Below, in pieces: positions 58,375-64,000 of a stretch of DNA of 64,000 nucleotides (positions within the stretch are counted from its first letter, which is position 1; each line of letters begins with the position of its first letter). Location of the stretch: positions 1-64,000 of the forward strand of contig JAFXLS010000053.1 in the NCBI GenBank assembly GCA_017530965.1, written 5' to 3'. This DNA comes from Fibrobacter sp. (lineage in GTDB: Bacteria; Fibrobacterota; Fibrobacteria; Fibrobacterales; Fibrobacteraceae). The position numbers and the translations under genes were made by a program. Under the pieces are notes generated by a model that saw nothing but the letters and a program-made list of their open reading frames with translations, was not told the DNA's origin and did not search any database.

Positions 58375-59874
58375 ATGGGAAAACAGTTCTCTACGCTGTT
58401 GTCTGCAGCACTTGTCGCTGCATTGTGCGGCAGCGCTTCAGCATACACATTGAACGGCACTGTCTTGACTAAAGACAACAAGGCCATCCAAGGCGCAGAT
58501 GTCAAGCTTCTCAAGAGGAACAAGGCAACTACGACCGACGAACAGGGAAAATTCACCTTCGAGGAAACGTCAACGCATTTGAACACTGCCCGTAGCGCAG
58601 GAAGTTTCAGCATGAGCAACGGCGTCCTAAATTTTGCCCAGAACGGGAACTCCCCCGTACAGGTCAAGATTTTCGACATGGTCGGTAACCAGGTCTTCGC
58701 GCAGACCTTCCAGGGAGCAGGTTCCGTGGACCTGAATTCCGTTATCGAAGCTAAGGGCACCTACATGGCACGCGTCAAGCTGGGTTCCACCCAGGAAACC
58801 TTCCGCTTCAACGCCTCCGGCAATTTCTCGGGCTATGTCAAGCAGAACCGCCAGGCCCTCATGAAACTGGACGACGATGCCGATACATTGAGCATTGCAA
58901 AAGAAGGCTACGACAGTCTCAGAATCTACCTCCCGACTCTGGACACATCGCTGAACATCAAGCTTAACGAAGTTTCTTCTGAACAGACGTATGCTTTCGG
59001 TTACGCCCTCGGCAACACCCCGCGCCCGAGTAAGGGCTGCGGCACGACGTCAAAGTTGCAGAAGACCAAGAGCGTCGAAAACGGCGACCATTTCGAAATG
59101 AACGTCAACGGCGAAACACGTGATTACTTCATCACCCTGCCCAAGAACTACGACAACAAGAAACCTTACAAGTTGCTCTTCGCCATGCACTGCATGGGCT
59201 CTAACGCCGAAGACTTCGTCCACCACTATGCGGACCAGGACCATCCGTCTCCGTACTACGGCCAGCAGAAACTCGACACCGAAGGCAACTACATCTTCGT
59301 TTCTCCGCATGGCGATACCGACGGTATGCCGTGGAGCGTATCTAGCGACAAGGACCACAAGTTCATCAACCAGTTGCTTACGACTCTCGAAGAAAACTAC
59401 TGCATTGACACCAGCCGCGTGTTCATGACGGGCTTTAGCTTCGGCGCCATGGTCACGAACTCCATGGCCCAGGACATGCAAGACCGCCTGCGCGCAGTCG
59501 CTGTCTATGCAACCGCCGACTACAACATCTACTTGCCGAAGAACAAGGGTTTGCCCATCGCTTGGATGGCAGTCCACGGCAAGAACGACGGTACCTGCCA
59601 ATATAACCGCGCTCGTGACAGCGCACTCAAGCGCATCCTCAAAAACAACGGCAAGGCCGATGCAGATGGCAACTTCACCGATGCCAGCGCAGAAAAGCCG
59701 AAGGAAGTCGGAGGCAGCGGACACCTCTGCTATGATTTCACTACCGTCGACGAACGCTTCCCGGTCAAGTTCTGCAGCTGGAATGGTCAGCACCAGTGGA
59801 CCGCTTACGACAACGGCAACTGGCAGAACACTTGGGTTCCTGAAGAAGTTCACAAGTTCTTCGAACAGTTCTAA
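58375..59874 (+). CDS. Secreted CE1/PHB-depolymerase-type esterase with N-terminal beta modules
   Basis: 499-aa exported esterase, feruloyl or acetyl type. Signal peptide about 1-23 (ending SASA). A carboxypeptidase-regulatory-like domain covers about 24-75 (LNGTVLTKDNKAIQGADVKLLKRN). A beta module at about 98-150 (VKIFDMVGNQVFAQTF, KGTYMARV) resembles the C-terminal module of the xylan enzymes but sits inside the protein. The esterase covers about 235-499: MHCMG, GFSFGA with the nucleophile Ser (about 363), HGKND, and GQHQW with the likely catalytic His. RBS AAAAGGAG is strong. The shared palindrome upstream links it to the xylanase cluster. Different in sequence from the esterase at 1-763, though of the same type. 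Confidence 0.85.
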   Translation: MGKQFSTLLSAALVAALCGSASAYTLNGTVLTKDNKAIQGADVKLLKRNKATTTDEQGKFTFEETSTHLNTARSAGSFSMSNGVLNFAQNGNSPVQVKIFDMVGNQVFAQTFQGAGSVDLNSVIEAKGTYMARVKLGSTQETFRFNASGNFSGYVKQNRQALMKLDDDADTLSIAKEGYDSLRIYLPTLDTSLNIKLNEVSSEQTYAFGYALGNTPRPSKGCGTTSKLQKTKSVENGDHFEMNVNGETRDYFITLPKNYDNKKPYKLLFAMHCMGSNAEDFVHHYADQDHPSPYYGQQKLDTEGNYIFVSPHGDTDGMPWSVSSDKDHKFINQLLTTLEENYCIDTSRVFMTGFSFGAMVTNSMAQDMQDRLRAVAVYATADYNIYLPKNKGLPIAWMAVHGKNDGTCQYNRARDSALKRILKNNGKADADGNFTDASAEKPKEVGGSGHLCYDFTTVDERFPVKFCSWNGQHQWTAYDNGNWQNTWVPEEVHKFFEQF

Positions 59875-59902
59875 AATTCCTACACACACACTCCAACCTC
59901 AA

Positions 59903-59930
59903 GGGTTCGCCAACAACGGCGAACCCTTTT
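59903..59930 (+). terminator. Rho-independent terminator of the esterase gene
   Basis: GGGTTCGCC (59903-59911) and GGCGAACCC (59918-59926) with a 6-nt loop, then TTTT. Confidence 0.92.
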
Positions 59931-59962
59931 GTTATAAGACCGCTCGGCTCTATCGCCAAAAA

Positions 59963-59983
59963 AGCTCGCTTAAAAAGCGAGCT
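59963..59983 (-). terminator. Rho-independent terminator of glmM
   Basis: AGCTCGCTT and AAGCGAGCT flank AAA. On the minus strand a T-rich run follows. Confidence 0.88.
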
Positions 59984-60016
59984 CAAAATGAACAAAGAAA
60001 AAATCAAATAGTCGAA

Positions 60017-61357
60017 CTAGATGAGTTTTTCAACACGAGTACAAAGCGACTCTGCTTCTTCTGCGGAAGGAGCTTCGGCAATCACGCGGATGACGGGCTC
60101 GGTGTTGCTGGCGCGCACATGCACCCAGGACTTTTCCTTACCGAGCCACAGGCCGTCGCGTTCGTCCATTTCCCAGCCGGCGAATTCAGCCTTCACCTTC
60201 GGCAAGATTTCAGCCACGGACTTGTTGCCAAGTTCGAACTTCTTCTTGGGCATGGCATAGGACGGATTTTCGGCCACGAACTTTTCGGGACCACCATTGT
60301 GATGGGCCATCCAGCTGAGCACGAGAGCGGCTGCCACCAGGGAATCGCGGCCATAGTGCAGGGCCGGGAGAATCACGCCTCCGTTTCCTTCGCCACCGAT
60401 GACGCAACCCTTTTCGATCATTTGCAGGCTCACGTTAATTTCGCCCACCTTGGCACGGCTAAATTCGCAGCCGTACTTTTCGGCCACATCCTGGTTCATG
60501 CGGCTGGTAGAAAGGTTCACGCAGACGCCACCCTTCTTCTGGCTAAGCACTTCTTCGGTGGCAATGGCCAGCGTATATTCTTCACCGATACTTTGTCCTA
60601 AACCATCGACGAGGGCGCAGCGGTCCGCATCGGGATCCACAGCAAAGCCCACTGCACAGCCGTTTTCCTTCACGGCCTTGCGAAGGTCACCCAAGTTTTC
60701 GGGAATGGGTTCGGCGCCGCGGGGGAAGGTGCCATCGGGTTCGCAATGCACACGTACCACACTACAACCAAGTTGTTCTAACAAACGAGGTACAATGTAA
60801 GACCCTGCACCGTTCACGGCATCTACAGCCACCCTGAAATGCTTGGACTTGATGGCTTCCACGTCTACAAAAGGAATCTTGAGGGTGCCATCCACATGCA
60901 CGCCATCGGCATCCTTCATGAACTCGTACTTGCCCATGTTACGGTAATCGGGGTAATCAAAGTTGTCGGCATCGGCGAGTTCAAAAAGTTTCTTCACGTC
61001 GGCGGGACCAAGGAACAAGCCCTTGTTATTCAAGAACTTGAGGGCGTTCCATTCAAGGGGATTATGGCTTGCCGTAATGATAATGCCGGCATCGGCCTTC
61101 AATTCGGTGGTGAGGATTTCCACAGAGGGCGTCGTGGAAAGGCCCACTTCTACGACATCTACGCCAGAGAGACGGCAAATGCCCGCCACGAACTGGCTAA
61201 TGGCATCACCGGTAGGACGGCTGTCGCGACCGATCACCACACGCTTTGCGCCTGTAATCTGCAAAAAGGCGCTCACATGACTCTTTAGGACCTGGGGGGT
61301 AAGGGTATCGCCCACGATTCCGCGGATACCCGAAATAGAACGCATAAGCTTGGACAT
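60017..61357 (-). CDS. glmM: Phosphoglucosamine mutase-type hexose mutase
   Basis: 446-aa alpha-D-phosphohexomutase. Phosphoserine loop TASHNP (about 96-101), metal loop DPDADRC (about 243-249), sugar loop GEGNGG (about 326-331) and phosphate loop RASNTEPVIR (about 417-426) are present. Length fits GlmM (glucosamine-6-P to glucosamine-1-P for cell-wall precursors), but a phosphomannomutase/phosphoglucomutase role cannot be excluded, because the metal loop is DPDADR as in many ManB/GlmM proteins. RBS GGAG precedes the ATG. Divergent from the GGDEF gene. Confidence 0.85.
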   Translation of the reverse strand: MSKLMRSISGIRGIVGDTLTPQVLKSHVSAFLQITGAKRVVIGRDSRPTGDAISQFVAGICRLSGVDVVEVGLSTTPSVEILTTELKADAGIIITASHNPLEWNALKFLNNKGLFLGPADVKKLFELADADNFDYPDYRNMGKYEFMKDADGVHVDGTLKIPFVDVEAIKSKHFRVAVDAVNGAGSYIVPRLLEQLGCSVVRVHCEPDGTFPRGAEPIPENLGDLRKAVKENGCAVGFAVDPDADRCALVDGLGQSIGEEYTLAIATEEVLSQKKGGVCVNLSTSRMNQDVAEKYGCEFSRAKVGEINVSLQMIEKGCVIGGEGNGGVILPALHYGRDSLVAAALVLSWMAHHNGGPEKFVAENPSYAMPKKKFELGNKSVAEILPKVKAEFAGWEMDERDGLWLGKEKSWVHVRASNTEPVIRVIAEAPSAEEAESLCTRVEKLI

Positions 61358-61474
61358 TGGAAACTCCGTTTTTTACCCCTAATTATAAAAAAATTTAGAC
61401 CCCCTCCTCCTTTTTTTGTACACAAATTATAAACTTTTTGCATTTTTTTAATTATATTAATAATGGGGTTTTCT

Positions 61475-62629
61475 ATGGAACAAACATTCGAACTGACAGC
61501 AGTCTATGCGACTAATCTTTTCGGCATTGTCTTACTAGGGGTTCTGCTAGCTGGCAATGTCTGGCGTTTTCACGAAAGGGGAGCTGAAAACGCCTTTCTC
61601 CAGTTGTTGCTGCTTTTCACGTTCTGCACCTGCGTTCTCGATCCCATTGCCTACACTGCCGACGGTCGCCCCGGAACCATCGCCCGAATTTTCGTTTACG
61701 GCAGCAATGGCCTTCTGTACCTCACCAACATGTTCAGTTGTTTTTTCTGGCTTCTGTTCCTCGCCGAACACATGAACTTCCGCTTTTCCTCCATCCACCG
61801 AAATATCCTGGGGTTTACAGTCGTTACGGGACTCGTCCTTGTAATCCTGAATAACTTCGTCCCCATCATCTTCGACATTTCCGCAAACAACGTTTACGTC
61901 CGCAAGTACTTCTGGATCTACACTATCATCGATTACGGCTTCCTGCTGGACAGCCTTATCATCTATTTCATCTGCAAGCACAAAGGCGGCATTCTCAAGG
62001 CATTCCCCATCTGGATTTATTTTTTCCCCTTAATTGCAGGTACAATCGCCCAGTCCCTTTTCTACGGCATCTCGGCAATTTCTGCTTGCACCGCCATTTC
62101 TATCGCCGGCGTATTCGCATCCCTCCACAGCGAACGCGTGTTTAGGGACAGGCTTACCGGTGCCTACAACTACACCTACCTGGAAATCCTCGAACGGGAT
62201 TACAAGAAGAAGCAGAAAAAACTGCAAGTCTCAGGCATCCTGGTCAACATCAACAACTTTAAAAAAATCAACCTGGATTATGGAAGGTTCACCGGCAACA
62301 AGGTTCTTGTCAAGATGACCAAGATCCTGAACCGGGCCGTGGGCGAATTGGGAATCATCGTTCGCTATTCCGGCGACGAGTTCATCGCCTTCATCAATAC
62401 CACCAACGAAATGGCCGTTAGCATGTGCATTACGCGCATCAAGACGAGCCTTAACGAAATCAACACCTTCAGCAATTCCTACAAGCTTTCCACCTGCATT
62501 TGCAGCCAGAGCTACGACCCGTCCAAGAGCATGAACGATTTCGTAGACGAAATCACGCGGTCCATGCAAGAAGAAAAGACCAGCTATTACACGCAGCTGC
62601 AATACAGCCACCGCGAAGCCAATGGATAA
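61475..62629 (+). CDS. Membrane diguanylate cyclase-like GGDEF protein
   Basis: 384-aa protein. Seven or so membrane helices cover about 8-200, followed by a GGDEF domain (about 220-375, RDRLTGAYNYTYLEILERD, RYSGDEFIAFI). The signature is SGDEF, which is compatible with activity, but the NFKKINLDYGRFTGNKVL helix lacks the usual D-x-F-K-x-x-N-D order. TATATT at 61453-61458 makes ATG 61475 the likely start; ATG 61463 (four codons longer) lies at or before the predicted start of transcription. Convergent with the helicase gene. Confidence 0.78.
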   Translation: MEQTFELTAVYATNLFGIVLLGVLLAGNVWRFHERGAENAFLQLLLLFTFCTCVLDPIAYTADGRPGTIARIFVYGSNGLLYLTNMFSCFFWLLFLAEHMNFRFSSIHRNILGFTVVTGLVLVILNNFVPIIFDISANNVYVRKYFWIYTIIDYGFLLDSLIIYFICKHKGGILKAFPIWIYFFPLIAGTIAQSLFYGISAISACTAISIAGVFASLHSERVFRDRLTGAYNYTYLEILERDYKKKQKKLQVSGILVNINNFKKINLDYGRFTGNKVLVKMTKILNRAVGELGIIVRYSGDEFIAFINTTNEMAVSMCITRIKTSLNEINTFSNSYKLSTCICSQSYDPSKSMNDFVDEITRSMQEEKTSYYTQLQYSHREANG

Positions 62630-62637
62630 TTTCAGGG

Positions 62638-64000
62638 CTACTTCAGCGCAGCCTTGATTTCTTCAATAGAATTTACGACCGTCTGCTTGTTGTTCCAGAT
62701 ACGGGCGAAGCTCTTGCCGTAGTGTTCCACCACAATACGGTTGTCCAGAATCAACACCTTGCCTGAGTCTTCTTCCGAACGAATCAGGCGGCCAAGCCCC
62801 TGACGCAGTTCCATGTAGGCTTCGGGTACAAAGTATTCCTTAAAGGAGTTCTTGCCTTCGGCCTTCATCTTGTTGCTGATGCCAGCCACCAGCGGATCCA
62901 CCGGATTGGGGAAAGGCAGTTTCGGAATCACCAGGAGCTTAAGGGCATCGCCCGGGAAGTCCACACCTTCCCACAGGCTCTGGCAACCCAACAGGCATGC
63001 ACCACGGGACTTGCGGAACATGGCCACGAGACCATCCAGGGAGCCGTCCACGTGCTGGCACAGGAGCAGCTTGTTCTTTTCGGCAAAAAGCGGCGCCAAA
63101 GCCGTCTGGGCCTTCATCATCGCCGAAATACTGGTAAAGAGCACCATGGTGTTTTCTTCCACTTCCGGGAGCACTGCGCAAAGGGTCTCGTTCACCGCGT
63201 CGTTGTACTCAGGCAGCGAGGGCTTGGGCAGATACTTGGCCAAAATGACGGAGCGGCGATCGTCCTTGTTTGCAGCTTCGGTGTAGACGCGCAAGAAAGG
63301 AGTCTTTTTGCCGTTGAGGGAATCCATACCCATCTTCTGGACAAAGTAGTTCAAATCGCCCTGCACCGAAAGGGTTGCAGAAGTAAAGGTGGCCGACTTG
63401 ATCCAGGGATAGAATTTTTCTTTCCAGGTGGCGCTGGCATCCAGCGGACTTGCATGGAGCTTGATCGTATGGGGATTGAAAGGTTCTTCCATATAGAAGG
63501 CCCAATCATCGCGGCCAGCCTTCACCACGAACTCAAAGTCCTGCAAGAAACGGGAAAGTTCTGTCATGCGGCCGTTAATGTCGCTCAAGAGGCCCGAAAG
63601 GTTCTTGTTGGCGGCAAGGGACGAAGCCAGGCTTTCTGCCTGCCTGATGGCGTTCAAGCCCTGTTCCATAAAGGCAGCAGGGTCGGCTTCGTATTCGGCC
63701 ATAATGCCCGAAGTGTAGGTAAATCCGTTGCGGGTTTTCTGCTTGGCAAGCTTCTTGCCAATCTTCATGAAGAACCGGTGCAAGGCCTTTTCCGTTTCCG
63801 AAAGGGATTCGGTCAGGTTCACGCAACTTGCATGGAGTTCCGTTTCTTCTACAGGAATATGCTTTTCCAATTCGGCAACAAGGCCGTCGCGGTTTTCTAC
63901 TTCGTGCCCCCTGGAAGGAACCAGAGTCTTGATAATGTTGCGCAGGGCGAAGAACGAAATGGTGCGGCCAAAGGCCTGGCGACTTACCTGTGGGAGCCTA
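62638..64000 (-). CDS. dinG: DinG/XPD-type ATP-dependent DNA helicase (5' end outside window)
   Basis: C-terminal part of a superfamily 2 helicase of the DinG/YoaA group; the frame is open to the right window edge, so at least 453 codons are present and the Walker A part lies outside. Visible: the FTSATL motif (SATFTSATLSVQG), NTMVLFTSISAMMK, GCQSLWEGVDFPGDALKLLVIPKLPFPNP, and motif VI MELRQGLGRLIRSEEDSGKVLILDNR. It unwinds DNA in repair or R-loop removal. A TTG at 63870 is not taken as the start because the upstream sequence continues the family-like frame. Confidence 0.88.
   Translation of the reverse strand, partial: RLPQVSRQAFGRTISFFALRNIIKTLVPSRGHEVENRDGLVAELEKHIPVEETELHASCVNLTESLSETEKALHRFFMKIGKKLAKQKTRNGFTYTSGIMAEYEADPAAFMEQGLNAIRQAESLASSLAANKNLSGLLSDINGRMTELSRFLQDFEFVVKAGRDDWAFYMEEPFNPHTIKLHASPLDASATWKEKFYPWIKSATFTSATLSVQGDLNYFVQKMGMDSLNGKKTPFLRVYTEAANKDDRRSVILAKYLPKPSLPEYNDAVNETLCAVLPEVEENTMVLFTSISAMMKAQTALAPLFAEKNKLLLCQHVDGSLDGLVAMFRKSRGACLLGCQSLWEGVDFPGDALKLLVIPKLPFPNPVDPLVAGISNKMKAEGKNSFKEYFVPEAYMELRQGLGRLIRSEEDSGKVLILDNRIVVEHYGKSFARIWNNKQTVVNSIEEIKAALK

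Overview
The window looks like chromosomal DNA of a rumen or gut Fibrobacter (Fibrobacterota). Signs are xylan-degrading enzymes that combine a catalytic domain, a family 6 carbohydrate-binding module (CBM6) and a shared C-terminal module, a TIGR02147-family regulator, a FISUMP-domain protein (F. succinogenes major paralogous domain), a GH44 endoglucanase and TATATT-type -10 boxes very close to start codons. This is inference from protein families; no database search was possible.

Layout. 1-12.1 kb (minus strand): a secreted hemicellulose cluster with an esterase (cut by the window edge), a GH43, a CE6 acetylxylan esterase, a GH30_8 glucuronoxylanase and two tandemly duplicated GH43 arabinofuranosidase-type enzymes. 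They fall into about four transcription units, each preceded by a palindrome of the form TTGAC-N5-GTCAA. The same motif precedes a lone CE1-type esterase at 58.4 kb. 12.3-14.5 kb: a lipoprotein and TIGR02147 regulator pair. 14.7-22.7 kb (plus strand): a zinc-acquisition locus with a Fur/Zur regulator, two small His/Cys proteins, ZnuA-ZnuC-ZnuB, a CC-motif exported protein, a His-rich lipoprotein, a ZnuD-like TonB receptor and a COG0523 GTPase. The promoter carries two 19-bp Zur-like boxes.

22.7-33.4 kb (minus strand) is a defence island: an AlbA_2/AAA_4 protein with a 12-bp repeat, a Hachiman system (hamA, hamB) in visibly AT-rich DNA, and an 1818-aa single-chain type ISP restriction-modification enzyme with an extra N-terminal ASCH domain. 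A 119-bp imperfect palindrome lies upstream of it. This is the most unusual part of the window.

33.4-64 kb is mostly core genome: FISUMP protein, metH, GH44, a DUF975 protein, an exported flavodoxin, HD-GYP, DUF167, DivIVA, a degenerate GGDEF, hisE-hisG, EAL-HDOD, recR, engB, mlaE-mlaF, pyrC, aroD, a PTS IIA protein, tRNA-Val(CAC), a TolC family protein, a MATE transporter fused to a histidine-kinase-like ATPase domain, hsp20 behind a sigma-54 promoter, the CE1 esterase, glmM, a second GGDEF and a DinG-type helicase (cut by the right edge).

The xylan enzymes should act together outside the cell on the backbone, arabinose and acetyl or feruloyl groups. The zinc genes form one import route from outer membrane to cytosol. 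The defence genes share one strand and may be one expression unit. Seven-base periodic repeats (TNNCACA-like) sit in three intergenic spots.
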